Of a stretch of DNA of 64,000 bases, positions 6,838 to 16,521 are shown one piece after another. A program made the position numbers and the translations under genes. Origin of the DNA: Proteus vulgaris (GTDB lineage: Bacteria > Pseudomonadota > Gammaproteobacteria > Enterobacterales > Enterobacteriaceae); NCBI RefSeq assembly GCF_033708015.1, contig NZ_CP137920.1, forward strand, positions 372,001 to 436,000, read 5' to 3'. How positions within the stretch are numbered: position 1 is the first letter of the stretch; every line of letters starts with the position of its first letter. The notes under the pieces were generated by a model that saw only the letters and a program-made list of their open reading frames with translations, was not told the DNA's origin and did not search any database.

Positions 6838-8405
6838 AATGAATTTAACCAGCCACCAAATGCATTATCATCATTAGCATCGAATGGTAACTCTATGTTA
6901 TTGCGTTTAATTTCATTATTAAGAATTAATTTTCTTTCAAATTCTGAATTTGTGTTTTGTAGAGAAGTGACAAATTGCTGCATCTCTATAATATTGAAAT
7001 TAAATTCAAGCTTAGTTAATTCCTCTAAATATCTATCAAGTTCTCGATTAACATTCTGATAATATTCTAATGTTAATTCATATTTATCACGAAATTTATT
7101 TAAAAAATTCCATACTCGTTGCATCAATGCGCTATGCTCTAAAAAATAACACATTGTTAATGTTAATAACCCTGAAGACAATGCACCAATAAATAAGGCA
7201 ACATCATTACCAAATGGGAATGTAAGAATACCATTAAGCCAAGATGTTATTATCGAACCTAAAATAACAGAAATACTAGTAGAAATAATTTTAGTTGTTG
7301 CTTTTAATAACTCACCAAGTGGTAAATTATCTGGGTTAAAAAATATAAGTTTTAAAGCGGAAACTAAACTACTCCAAGACTCTCTAATTAATTTTCCTAT
7401 CAATTTTGTTGAGGTCAGAAAAATATTAAGCAATGTTGTCGTTACGCTAGCTAATAAGCCACCAAAAAAACCATTTTTAAACTCAGTGAAAAAATCTTTA
7501 AATCTAATTTTTAATCTTTCCCAAATATTGGCAACAACGTCACCAAGATCCTTTAAGAAAAAATCAAATTTAAAGTTTGATTTATGATTAGTGATAAGTT
7601 TAGGAATGGAATCTTTTAATTCAAACCATAGTTCAGCAAATATAATTCCCAGCATTTGCCTTGTACCCATTCGAAAACCAATATTTATTGCTGAAGAGGC
7701 TGTGCTAGAAAAAAATTTGCTACTGGTATAATACTTACTATCAATTTCAGCATCATATTTTTTTCTTGCTTTGGCATCTATAGCAACCATTTCTTCAAAA
7801 TTGGCTTTTTCTTTATTTTTAAGAGAGGTTAATCTTTTTCTTTCATTATCTGTTAGTTGTGCTTTTTTTTCTAAGGTATTAATTTCAGAATTTATTTCAG
7901 TCTGTTGGGTTTGTAACCTTAGGATAAAATCAGACATCGAATCTGCTTTTTTGGATTTATTTAATGTCTCATTTGTAAAAGTAAGATTATAATCTCTATT
8001 CGCTAAATCTTTACCATCAAGCTCAGCAAGAAGACGTGCAGGATCATTATGTATCTCGTGGGCAGCGATAATATGGTCTAGGTTAATTTTATCGTTTTGG
8101 TTAAAAGTCTCGCCAGTATAAGAATCTTTTAATTCCCCATTTAATTTATGCTGCTTTCCTTCTCTGTTTGTATTTATATAGTTCTGATGTTTATGATAAG
8201 CATCTTTGTCATATTTTTCACGATTTTCATAATTGGATTTTTCAGTATCCGTAGCCCAAATATTTTCTCTCACATTATGTGTTGTATCAACATCACCACC
8301 TTTTTTGTCTTTTAATAATAAAAAATCTAAACCAAAAGATGTTACAAGGCTTTGAACAATCGTATTATTAATTTCTTGTTGCCAATTATAATCTGTACGT
8401 TCCAT
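6834..8405 (-). CDS. HNH-like nuclease domain fused to a long membrane-associated region
   Basis: This protein has 523 residues. Residues 100-155 look like an HNH endonuclease: LDHIIAAHEI (Asp110-His111), DYNLTF (Asn140) and NETLNKSKK (Asn149 in the last His position, the HNN variant). A charged, coiled-coil-prone stretch spans about 165-225. From about 235 to 425 come several hydrophobic or amphipathic helices (GGLLASVTTTLLNIFL, IISTSISVILGSIITSWL, VALFIGALSSGLLTLTMCYF). A helical tail ends the protein. It is second to last in the operon, 56 bases after the glycine-zipper gene. I do not recognise a named family. A nuclease held at the membrane fits a defence or toxin role, but this is inference. 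Confidence 0.65.
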   Translation of the reverse strand: MERTDYNWQQEINNTIVQSLVTSFGLDFLLLKDKKGGDVDTTHNVRENIWATDTEKSNYENREKYDKDAYHKHQNYINTNREGKQHKLNGELKDSYTGETFNQNDKINLDHIIAAHEIHNDPARLLAELDGKDLANRDYNLTFTNETLNKSKKADSMSDFILRLQTQQTEINSEINTLEKKAQLTDNERKRLTSLKNKEKANFEEMVAIDAKARKKYDAEIDSKYYTSSKFFSSTASSAINIGFRMGTRQMLGIIFAELWFELKDSIPKLITNHKSNFKFDFFLKDLGDVVANIWERLKIRFKDFFTEFKNGFFGGLLASVTTTLLNIFLTSTKLIGKLIRESWSSLVSALKLIFFNPDNLPLGELLKATTKIISTSISVILGSIITSWLNGILTFPFGNDVALFIGALSSGLLTLTMCYFLEHSALMQRVWNFLNKFRDKYELTLEYYQNVNRELDRYLEELTKLEFNFNIIEMQQFVTSLQNTNSEFERKLILNNEIKRNNIELPFDANDDNAFGGWLNSL

Positions 8406-8461
8406 GATTTTGTACCTATAAATAGCAGCATAATTACTGCTATTTATTTTGAATTAAGCTC

Positions 8462-9538
8462 TTAAGATAATGTCGCGTTTTTTGCTATATTCAATTGCTT
8501 TTCTAAAGCATCTTGATTCAGTACTTGCAAGCCGTTACTATCAGTTTGAATTTGAATAACTCCATCAGTAATAACTGCTTCTTGCTTATCATTTAACTGC
8601 GGTTTAAAAAGTGGGGTAGTGATTAAGTGTGTCATGATTGCAGCTAATTTATAGCCATTTTCAATTGTTTTAATAATGTTTTCACTAACACCTTCTAAAT
8701 TAGCTCTTCCCATCGCTTTGTTTTGTTGCATTTTTTTATCGGTATCGATTAAATCCAACAGATAAGGCTCAAAAATTTTAAATTGGGCAGTCAGAACATC
8801 ATAGATTGAAACTACATATTCTTTTGTTTTGATTAAATGTTTTTGTGCTAATTCCATTTTTTTGACAGCTGAAGAGACTTCTGAACGAATTTTTTGTGCA
8901 TTATCTAATGCTTTTTCAGCGTGATTTGCATAAGCCCAGCCAGCGATTGCAAGAATAGGCGCGACAACTGCACCACCAAGCACCATTGCGCCACCTGCCA
9001 TGCCCCAACCGCCTGCTGCTAATGAGCCACCACCAATTGCAGCCATTGTTGCATTATAGGCTGCCGCTCCTGATAAAGCTGCAATAGGCGTTCCTGTTGA
9101 AGCCGCCGCAAATGCCATCACACCACCATATACAGCGAAACCAGCTGCGGCACTTGACGCACCAGCACCTACAACAGTACCTAAATATTCTGTTGCAGAA
9201 ATAGCTAAATTTTCAATTTTATTGATTTCATGACGTGGTATGGTGATGGAAATGTCATTTCCAGACTTATTAATTTTTTTCAAAATCTCTTGGGCTATTG
9301 TATTAAATTTATTGAAATCTTTACCTATTTGTAATTCAAGAGCACCCAATTTTTCTAAATGAATAGAGGTATTATTGTTTACACGATCAAGTTCTTCTTT
9401 TTTACTATCATATTTATCTTTAGCAGTTGATAAAATATCATCAGCTTCTGATTTTGTTTGATATCCATCATAAGCTTTCTTTCCGCCAAATGCAGCAGCA
9501 GCGATCGCAGCACCTGCAATAATAAATGGTATTGCCAT
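8462..9538 (-). CDS. Glycine-zipper membrane protein with coiled coils
   Basis: Layout of the 358 residues: a hydrophobic N-terminus (IPFIIAGAAIAAAAFGG), a coiled-coil-like region (about 30-95, KDKYDSKKEELDRVNNN), a long Gly/Ala-rich hydrophobic block (about 118-205, with GGGSLAAGGWGMAGGAMVLG), then another helical region and a polar tail. The block resembles glycine-zipper segments of membrane-inserting or oligomerising proteins. It lies 18 bases downstream of the WYL regulator and 56 upstream of the HNH gene, so the three likely act together. It could form a pore or a membrane anchor for the HNH partner. No characterised homologue is recognised. Confidence 0.65.
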   Translation of the reverse strand: MAIPFIIAGAAIAAAAFGGKKAYDGYQTKSEADDILSTAKDKYDSKKEELDRVNNNTSIHLEKLGALELQIGKDFNKFNTIAQEILKKINKSGNDISITIPRHEINKIENLAISATEYLGTVVGAGASSAAAGFAVYGGVMAFAAASTGTPIAALSGAAAYNATMAAIGGGSLAAGGWGMAGGAMVLGGAVVAPILAIAGWAYANHAEKALDNAQKIRSEVSSAVKKMELAQKHLIKTKEYVVSIYDVLTAQFKIFEPYLLDLIDTDKKMQQNKAMGRANLEGVSENIIKTIENGYKLAAIMTHLITTPLFKPQLNDKQEAVITDGVIQIQTDSNGLQVLNQDALEKQLNIAKNATLS

Positions 9539-9556
9539 AACCTATTCTCCAATTAT

Positions 9557-10417
9557 CTATAATTGATTAATATATTCTCGTAAACTCTCTTCAAATTTCA
9601 ACTTCAACCACTGCGGTTCTAATATCTTAATATTAGGAAGCCAATATTGAATAAGAGGTAAAATCTGTTTTTCACTCACTGCGGAGCAAGATATAGTTAA
9701 AAATTTGTTATCTTCATTCACTATTAATTGACTTGGTAAGATATCCCTTCTTTTAAAATAATGAGCAATAGAAGATGATACTGATATTAAAACATCAAAA
9801 TGTTCATTAGTCGTCCATGGATCTTTACTCTCAATGAGTATGTTTTTTATCTTTTTATCAGGTAAAAAAGTTTCTTTATCAATATCAAGCCATTCGATTC
9901 TATTGAGTGAAAATGATTTTAGTTTATCTTCTTCAGTGGCCTTTAAATACCAAATAGTATTGTGACAAATAAGCTTGTATGGGTTGATGATTCGATTTTT
10001 ACCCTTGTATAAAATCTTACATTTTCTTTTATTTTCAATGGCATATTTGATTGAATCATAGTGTTTTTTAAGATAGCTTTTGATCTTATGTTCAACACCA
10101 TTGAACTCAATAGATACACTTTCATTTTTTATTGTGCTCGGAATACTTTTTAAAAATGCTTGATTAAAGTCAGGCAAATATTTATCGATACCAAAAAATG
10201 AAATCATTTTGTAATATTCTACAACAGTGGAAAACCCATATTTCGAGTTTCCTTTGTGTTCTAAAATTAAACTCAATGAACCTAAATCTCGATAAATTGT
10301 GCGTTCGCTTACATTAAAGCGATTTGCAAGTTCATATTTATCGACTTCTCCATGTAAGTATGTATCTAGAATAATAGTTGCTAATCTTATTCCTTGATTC
10401 TTTTTATCATCATCCAT
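9557..10417 (-). CDS. WYL-domain transcriptional regulator
   Basis: The 286 residues begin with a DeoR-like winged helix (about 8-60, RFNVSERTIYRDLGSL). A WYL domain follows around 125-200 and contains a literal WYL (NTIWYLKATEEDKLKSFSLN), with the RI..PY segment ahead of it. A WCX-like tail reaches to residue 286. Such regulators bind nucleotide or nucleic-acid ligands and control many phage-defence loci (BrxR and CapW are examples). It is the first gene of a four-gene minus-strand operon, so autoregulation of that operon is likely. The AT-rich 560 bases upstream should hold promoter and operator. Confidence 0.82.
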   Translation of the reverse strand: MDDDKKNQGIRLATIILDTYLHGEVDKYELANRFNVSERTIYRDLGSLSLILEHKGNSKYGFSTVVEYYKMISFFGIDKYLPDFNQAFLKSIPSTIKNESVSIEFNGVEHKIKSYLKKHYDSIKYAIENKRKCKILYKGKNRIINPYKLICHNTIWYLKATEEDKLKSFSLNRIEWLDIDKETFLPDKKIKNILIESKDPWTTNEHFDVLISVSSSIAHYFKRRDILPSQLIVNEDNKFLTISCSAVSEKQILPLIQYWLPNIKILEPQWLKLKFEESLREYINQL

Positions 10418-10885
10418 TTTTGACTCAGAAATAATATAACGTTTAATTTTATTTGAAATTAATATACCAAATAGAATGACAAATGGTGTCAGTGGAAAGT
10501 AGTTTATTTTATAAGATAAATCTTAAAATCAGTGTTATTTAAATTAATGCTATGAATAACGATTATTTTCATACCTAATTCATGTGATGAAAAGAATAGA
10601 CGTTTATTTTAAAAAGTTAAGTTAATTACTTATATGTTTATTATATAGGTAAGTATAAATAACAACCAATGTACATAAATGATTGGTGTTTTTATATAAA
10701 ACAAAGTTTAATCTTATGGTTTTTAAATTTAATAAGTTGATTTATATCAATAAAATAATTTAAGAATTTAACTCGGTTAAATGAGAAATTTATGGCTTCA
10801 AGATAAAATGTATTTTTATAACTATCAGCATCAGTTAGAAAATGATACCTAATTAATAACTTATTTCCTGTGTTGCTAATAAAAA
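10418..10885. other. Non-coding, AT-rich upstream region of the WYL operon
   Basis: No ORF of convincing quality is seen. The sequence is very AT-rich with runs such as TTTAAATT and AATAAC. Promoter and operator of the WYL operon should be near 10420-10520, but I cannot assign boxes with confidence. The far end carries the terminator of the hsdR remnant. Confidence 0.4.
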
Positions 10886-10914
10886 AACGCCATTAAATTT
10901 GATTTAATGGCGTT
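10881..10914 (-). terminator. Terminator behind the hsdR remnant
   Basis: AACGCCATTAAAT (10886-10898) and ATTTAATGGCGTT (10902-10914) form a 13-bp perfect stem with a TTG loop. The A run on the left becomes the T run of a minus-strand terminator. Confidence 0.85.
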
Positions 10915-10980
10915 CAGACAGCTGACAAAGCCCTCACTTCCCTTTATGGCTAGCGGTTTTTTGTTTCTTAATTAAAGTGC

Positions 10981-11706
10981 TCATGATGATAAAGGGCGAC
11001 ATTCGTTGTCTGCTATGTCAACCATATCACTTAAGAGATCATCTGTTTTTGCAAAAATAAACTGCTTTAAAAACTGATCAATGCGAATATTTAATTTAAA
11101 TGGAGGTAAAGTGACACCATCTTGTTTTTCAAGGTAGATTTTAGCTTTTGCTTTATCTACGGTCGCTTTTAATGCATCGAAGCGACCAAAATTGTTAAGG
11201 TTTTTCTCAGTAACACTATCAGCCATTAATGCCATCAGTAATTCTTTATTTAAACCAAGTGCATTAACAACGGCACTTATTTGTGCATTCTCGGCGTTAT
11301 CTTTATAGGTATTGATATAGTCCCTAAAAGTATGACCTTCAATTAATTGCGCATCGCCACGTTGTAAGTCATGTAAGAAAAGTTTCGCGTATTTCTGTTC
11401 GTTTTGTGTCAGTGAGGCAAACGACTTATGCAGCTCGTTTAATGTGTTTTCAATACTTGCAACGTCTTGAGGATCATTAAGTTCTTTTAAATATTTATCA
11501 AAGCGACTATTCATATAGTCAGCGTCGATTTTCCCAGTATCTATTTCAGTTAAGTAACCGCTGATATCAAAAGGAACATCTCCACCATCAGAACCACTTC
11601 CATCCTCTTTACTGACTAACTCTTTATAACGAAGGACGAGGCTTAAATAGGTTTGTTCATCTATGGATAGTGTGACTTCATGTTCTTCATCGTTTTCAGT
11701 AGATGG
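10981..11706 (-). pseudogene. hsdR: 3' fragment of hsdR, type I restriction endonuclease
   Basis: The frame is open from 11706 to 10981 (about 241 residues), and a TAA precedes it. It reads DTGKIDADYMNSRFDKYLK, then HKSFASLTQNEQKYAKLFLH, then FGRFDALKATVDKAKAKIYL. This is the C-terminal helical region by which HsdR binds the methylase core. Full HsdR has about 1,000 residues; the nuclease and helicase domains are gone, and no hsdM or hsdS is near. An ATG at 11514 would give a 177-residue protein, but it is most likely a remnant. A terminator follows at 10881. Confidence 0.85.
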
Positions 11707-11867
11707 TTAACATGAATTTCTATACTATGGCACTGAACTTCACGGATGTTAAGTTAGAGATGGAGTGTATTATAACTGTCTATAATTAGGCGCTTACTTC
11801 AAATTCAAATAATTATAATTATCTTATCCTTTCAGCTCCGGCTCTCTTCCTAGTTTTGTTTTGATCC

Positions 11868-13655
11868 CTAGTGATTTTTTATTTTCCTATATAAAGTCGC
11901 AATACTGATACCTAAGATTTTTGCCGCTTTTTTCTTTCCTTCCAATGTGGTTCCTGTTTTTTCTAATATATTCATAATGGTTTGATACTCTGAGGTCAGG
12001 TTCTGCGTTTTGAGACATTCGTGTGTGTTTAACGATTGCGTTTTAGCTTTTGTATAAACCTCACTGCGTTTTTCTTTTTCTGATGTATCAGTATGTGTTG
12101 TTTCTACTAGGTAAGGAGGAAGATGACTAAGATTAAAATCAGCGGTATCACCTTGCATAACATACATATATTCAATCACATTACGTAGCTCTCTGATATT
12201 ACCCGGCCACTCATAAGAATATAAATAGTTAATAATAGAGTTAGGGATCTTCGTCGTAGGACGTTTATAGGTTAAAGCTAAATCATCAGCAAAAAACTGA
12301 GCGAGCTCTGCGATATCTTCTCGATGATCACGTAGGGCGGGCGTGTGAATAGGGACAACGTTAAGACGATAAAACAGATCTTCACGGAATTGCCCTTTAT
12401 TGACCATGTCGCGCAGATCTTTATTTGTGGCTGCAATAATACGTACATCGATATTAATCATATTGTTAGAGCCAACACGCGTAATGCTTTTTTCTTGAAG
12501 TACACGCAAAAGTTTGGCTTGTAAATGTAACGGCATATCGCCGATTTCATCAAGAAATAGGCTTCCACCGTGGGCTAATTCAAATTTACCAATGCGTCCT
12601 TTAGGATCTGCACCACTAAACGCGCCTCGCACATAACCAAAAAGCTCACTTTCTAACAGCTGTTCTGGAATAGCAGCACAGTTAATAGTAATAAATGGCT
12701 GCTTTGTCCGTAAACTCTGTTGGTGAATGGTATAGGCGACGACTTCTTTACCTGATCCACTTTCTCCAGTGATAAGTACGCTGGCGTGGCTAACCGCAAC
12801 TTTGCTTAACATGCTTTTTAATTGGAGCATATTGTGTGAGTTGCCAATTAAAGGGGAGTGCGGATTTTCATCAACAGATAAGGTATTTACCTGTGTCATA
12901 TAATCACGAGCATCATGGAAAATGACCATGGTGAGTTGGTCATTATCGACAGAAGAGAAGGTGATTTTTTTACAGAGCACATGATAACGCTGTTTATTTA
13001 AAATCAGCCAAGCCTCTTCATCGCCATAAAGAATATCGCCAGTCATATCGATATCAAGAGATTGCCCAATTAATTCACAATCAAAGAAACGTAGAGCAGA
13101 TAGGTTGGCATGCCAAATTTTACTTTGGCTATCGATGGCAATTACCCCTCTATCCATGACATCAATCAAGTTTCGAAAAGTACCAAATCGCTCTTGCTCT
13201 CTCAGCCTTTCAAGGCATTCAAAAACACGACTTGAAATCATCTCCGAAAACTGTTCGATAAAGGTGATAAAGGCTTGTTTTTGTTTCATCAAAAACATTT
13301 TCTGTTCTCGGTTAGAACAGATAATACCAATGACACCAATAACTTGGTTATTGAGAAAAATTGGCGCATTGAGATCAAGCTCTTCGGTACAAGTTAAGCG
13401 ATTTTGACATAGCTGACAGAGATCGTTTTCTTTTGGATCTTCAATGAGAATTGTTTTTTGGACTTGCAGTACATGGCGATAAATATACCCATTGCTAGAG
13501 ACATCTTGATTGAGCATATAGCGATAACGTCCCGTACCTGCAATACGAATTAAATTGTTATCAATAATTTCAACATCGGTACCGGTGATACCCGCAATGG
13601 CATCGGTGTACTTGCTGATTTCATCTTGCAGGGTACTGAGTAATGAGTGCATCAC
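11868..13655 (-). CDS. Sigma-54-dependent activator of the dpaL cluster
   Basis: This is a 595-residue enhancer-binding protein. The N-terminal sensory region (1-160) has a Cys cluster, [10 protein letters not shown] (Cys80, 83, 89), and a GAF-like strand pattern. A PAS-like domain spans about 160-255. The AAA+ domain has Walker A GESGSGKE (297-304) and the sigma-54 contact loop as GAFSGA (344-349) instead of the usual GAFTGA. It ends in a Fis-type helix-turn-helix ([19 protein letters not shown]). It faces dpaL across 361 bases that carry a -24/-12 promoter and TTATCA/TGATAA palindromes, so it very likely activates that operon. E. coli YgeV stands in an equivalent position. The inducing signal is unknown; the Cys cluster suggests redox or metal. 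Confidence 0.85.
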   Translation of the reverse strand: MMHSLLSTLQDEISKYTDAIAGITGTDVEIIDNNLIRIAGTGRYRYMLNQDVSSNGYIYRHVLQVQKTILIEDPKENDLCQLCQNRLTCTEELDLNAPIFLNNQVIGVIGIICSNREQKMFLMKQKQAFITFIEQFSEMISSRVFECLERLREQERFGTFRNLIDVMDRGVIAIDSQSKIWHANLSALRFFDCELIGQSLDIDMTGDILYGDEEAWLILNKQRYHVLCKKITFSSVDNDQLTMVIFHDARDYMTQVNTLSVDENPHSPLIGNSHNMLQLKSMLSKVAVSHASVLITGESGSGKEVVAYTIHQQSLRTKQPFITINCAAIPEQLLESELFGYVRGAFSGADPKGRIGKFELAHGGSLFLDEIGDMPLHLQAKLLRVLQEKSITRVGSNNMINIDVRIIAATNKDLRDMVNKGQFREDLFYRLNVVPIHTPALRDHREDIAELAQFFADDLALTYKRPTTKIPNSIINYLYSYEWPGNIRELRNVIEYMYVMQGDTADFNLSHLPPYLVETTHTDTSEKEKRSEVYTKAKTQSLNTHECLKTQNLTSEYQTIMNILEKTGTTLEGKKKAAKILGISIATLYRKIKNH

Positions 13656-13670
13656 ATTCTCACCTTAAAA

Positions 13671-13700
13671 TTATCATAATTGATAATAAATTATCATTAT
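13671..13700. promoter_or_regulatory. Putative enhancer site 1 for the sigma-54 activator
   Basis: TTATCATAATTGATAA (13671-13686) is a palindrome of TTATCA and TGATAA half-sites, followed by another TTATCA at 13691. It sits about 235 bases upstream of the -24 box, a normal enhancer distance, and also directly upstream of the activator start, allowing autoregulation. Confidence 0.5.
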
Positions 13701-13781
13701 TCATTTAATGGGTTTAATTAAATTATTATTTATTAGTTAGTTATACGTTTTTTGTGTAAAGCTCACACAGTTTCTTATTAT

Positions 13782-13794
13782 TGATAATTTATCA
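13782..13794. promoter_or_regulatory. Putative enhancer site 2
   Basis: TGATAATTTATCA repeats the same half-sites with a 1-bp centre. Two palindromes of one type between the activator and its target suggest a shared binding motif. Confidence 0.5.
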
Positions 13795-13917
13795 TCTAAA
13801 TAAAACCGCCTAGATCACAGCTTTTCTGCATGATTAATCCCATATTTTAATCGTTTAAATAATAAAAATGTTTTAAATCAGTTAATTATATCTTTATTAA
13901 ATGCTTTTTGAGTGAGT

Positions 13918-13932
13918 TGGCATACATATTGC
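13918..13932 (+). promoter_or_regulatory. Sigma-54 (-24/-12) promoter of dpaL
   Basis: TGGCAT-N5-TTGC matches the consensus TGGCAY-N5-TTGC, with GG at 13919-13920 and GC at 13931-13932 spaced ten bases apart. The transcript should start near 13944, giving a leader of about 70 bases. Confidence 0.85.
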
Positions 13933-14016
13933 GATACAGGGGATAACCCTATGTATTCCGATTAATCGCGATATTGGGTTATCGCGAATTTTAAAGTGTG
14001 ATTAAGAGGTAATTCC

Positions 14017-15234
14017 ATGCAGGAGCAATTGCAGTACCTGATTAACCAAAGTTCATTTACGCGAAAACCAACCGCTGAGCTTGCCCCTTTTCGTTATGAA
14101 GAGTTAGCTAAAGCGTTAGATTTTCACCGAACTATTCCAGGATACGCACCTACACCGTTATTTCATTTACCCCATCTAGCCAAAACATTAGGAGTGGGTG
14201 AGTTATATCTCAAAGATGAATCTTTTCGTTTTGGTTTGAAAGCATTTAAAGCGTTAGGTGGTGCTTATGCGATGGCACGCCATATTGCTGATTTCCTCGA
14301 AATGGACATCAGTGAATTACCTTATGAGGTCATGATCAGTGATGAGATCAGAAAAAAGTTAAATGGTGTCACTTTTGCGACAACCACTGACGGGAATCAT
14401 GGACGTGGTGTTGCTTGGATGGCAAGACAGTTGAAGCAAAAAGCCGTGGTCTATATGCCAAAAGGATCGTCACAAGAACGTTTAGATGCCATCTTGCGTG
14501 AAGGTGCAGTCGCTGAAATCGTTGATATGAACTATGACGATGCCGTGAGAATGACGGCTGAAATGGCTGAAAAATATGGCTGGATTGTGGTTCAAGACAC
14601 GGCATGGGATGGCTATGAAGAGATCCCTCTTTGGATCATGCAGGGCTATGGCACGTTAATGCTGGAATCTCTTGCGCAATTACATGAAGTCCCCCCAACG
14701 CATATTTTTGTGCAAGCCGGAGTGGGCTCTTTTGCGGGTATGGTACAAGGCATGGTTACCGCCGCTTATGGCAAACAAGCACCCAAAGTGATTGTGGCTG
14801 AAGCGCGTATTGCCGACTGTTTATATCAATCTGCGGTATCAGGAAAAGCGGATGCAACGCCTGTTGGTGGGGATTTACAAACCGTTATGGCAGGGCTGGC
14901 TTGTGGTGAAGCCAATAGTATTGGGTGGAATTTATTACGTGATTATTCAGCGGCATTTTTCTCTTGCCCTGATGCCGTCGCAACGAGGGGAATGCGGATT
15001 TTAGGGAATCCTTTACCCGGTGATCCGCACATCATTTCTGGTGAATCTGGTGCCGTGACAACAGGCTTGCTCTCTATTTTGATGCAATCACCTGTTTATC
15101 ACAGTGCGAAGGAAGAACTGGGATTAGATGAAAATGCAAGAGTGCTTGTGATAAGCACTGAAGGTGACACCGATCCTGAACGTTATCGCGATATCGTGTG
15201 GGATGGCGAGTTACCTAGCTTCAAACAATTTTAA
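14017..15234 (+). CDS. dpaL: Diaminopropionate ammonia-lyase
   Basis: A 405-residue PLP enzyme that converts 2,3-diaminopropionate (D or L) to pyruvate and two ammonia. The PLP lysine motif is FGLKAFKALGGAYA (Lys78). TDGNHGRG (from about 124) and GGDLQTVMAGLACGE follow, as in E. coli YgeX. Length matches the family. The Shine-Dalgarno AAGAGGTAA precedes the ATG. It is the first gene of a four-gene run behind a sigma-54 promoter. The order dpaL then a YgeY-like hydrolase is that of the E. coli ygeX-ygeY pair. Confidence 0.93.
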   Translation: MQEQLQYLINQSSFTRKPTAELAPFRYEELAKALDFHRTIPGYAPTPLFHLPHLAKTLGVGELYLKDESFRFGLKAFKALGGAYAMARHIADFLEMDISELPYEVMISDEIRKKLNGVTFATTTDGNHGRGVAWMARQLKQKAVVYMPKGSSQERLDAILREGAVAEIVDMNYDDAVRMTAEMAEKYGWIVVQDTAWDGYEEIPLWIMQGYGTLMLESLAQLHEVPPTHIFVQAGVGSFAGMVQGMVTAAYGKQAPKVIVAEARIADCLYQSAVSGKADATPVGGDLQTVMAGLACGEANSIGWNLLRDYSAAFFSCPDAVATRGMRILGNPLPGDPHIISGESGAVTTGLLSILMQSPVYHSAKEELGLDENARVLVISTEGDTDPERYRDIVWDGELPSFKQF

Positions 15235-15264
15235 AAAACAAATAAGTCTTTTGGAGTGAACAGT

Positions 15265-16449
15265 ATGTTATCAGCAAACCGATTTGATCAAGTTATTAAG
15301 AATTGCCAATTATTAATCCAACAAAAAAGCTATTCAGGTGAAGAAGGTAATGTTGTTAAAGTCATAGAAGAGATGATGAAAAACTATGATTTTGACGATA
15401 TTCATATTGATAAATACGGCAATATTATTGGTGGAATTATAGGTCAACATCCAGGGAAAACCCTTATTTTTGATGGTCATATCGACACTGTGCCGGTTAG
15501 TGAGCGTGACTGGAAAGAAAAGCCTTATGGCGGAGAAATAAAAGACGGCAAGATTTATGGTCGTGGCACCAGTGATATGAAAGGCGCCGTTGCTGCGATG
15601 ATTTCAGCGATCGGTTTTTATGGTCAAGATAATCAGCGTAACTTTGCTGGTCGTATTTATGTCTCTTGTATTGTGCATGAAGAGTGTTTTGAAGGTGTTG
15701 CCGCAAGACTCGTTTCTGAGCGCTATAAACCAGACTATGTCGTGATTGGGGAAGCTTCCGAATTAAACCTCAAAATTGGACAACGTGGTCGTGCTGAAAT
15801 TGTTGTTGAAACCTTTGGTAAACCTGCTCACTCCGCCAATCCAGATGCCGGGATCAACTCTGTTTATAAAATGGCAAAACTGATCGAGAAGATCAGAACC
15901 TTAACCCCCTCAGTTCATCCCGTCTTAGGAAAAGGGATCTTAGAACTCACAGATATTAAATCATCACCTTATCCGGGCGCTTCGGTTGTGCCTGAATATT
16001 GTCGTGCTACTTATGATCGCCGTTTATTAGTGGGTGAAACGAAAGAAGCCGTGCTCGCACCATTACAAAAAGCTATTGATGAACTCGCCTCTCAAGATGC
16101 TGATTTTAAAGCTAAAGTTTCTTATGCCTACGGCACTGAAAAATGTTACACCGGCGCCACTATTGAAGGTGAGCGCTTCTTCCCTGGGTGGGTATTAGAA
16201 GAGAGTGATCCTTATGTACAAAGCGTTTTAAAAGGGCTGCATGAGTCCGGCTTTAAACCGACGGTCACACAATACTCTTTCTGTACTAACGGTAGCCACT
16301 ATGCCGGTGAAGCGGGTATTAAAACCATTGGTTTTGGCCCATCTCGCGAAAACTTAGCACACACCATTGATGAATATATTGAAATTGAACAGTTAAAAGG
16401 TGCTGCGAGTGGTTATTACAGCATTATGAACAGCCTTTATCACCTTTAA
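15265..16449 (+). CDS. YgeY-like M20 peptidase/deacetylase
   Basis: A 394-residue zinc hydrolase of the M20 family. It shows FDGHIDTVP (metal His and Asp), GRGTSDMKGAVAA (metal Asp), HEECFEG (catalytic and metal Glu) and the lid domain with GRAEIVVETFGKPAHSANP. Start 15265 is preferred over GTG 15256 because the GGAG lies at the right distance. E. coli YgeY is the nearest relative in context. Its exact substrate is not settled. It probably frees an amino acid from an acyl or dipeptide form for the lyase encoded just upstream (30 bases before). Confidence 0.85.
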   Translation: MLSANRFDQVIKNCQLLIQQKSYSGEEGNVVKVIEEMMKNYDFDDIHIDKYGNIIGGIIGQHPGKTLIFDGHIDTVPVSERDWKEKPYGGEIKDGKIYGRGTSDMKGAVAAMISAIGFYGQDNQRNFAGRIYVSCIVHEECFEGVAARLVSERYKPDYVVIGEASELNLKIGQRGRAEIVVETFGKPAHSANPDAGINSVYKMAKLIEKIRTLTPSVHPVLGKGILELTDIKSSPYPGASVVPEYCRATYDRRLLVGETKEAVLAPLQKAIDELASQDADFKAKVSYAYGTEKCYTGATIEGERFFPGWVLEESDPYVQSVLKGLHESGFKPTVTQYSFCTNGSHYAGEAGIKTIGFGPSRENLAHTIDEYIEIEQLKGAASGYYSIMNSLYHL

Positions 16450-16521
16450 GTCTTACGAAATAAATCCTTACTAGAAGAGTATCTGGTGAAACTGTCAGAT
16501 GCTCTTTGGAGAAATAACAGA

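Noticed and set aside
10981..11514. Independent 177-residue protein
   Set aside because: The frame stays open upstream of the ATG with continuing HsdR similarity, so it is the tail of a truncated gene.
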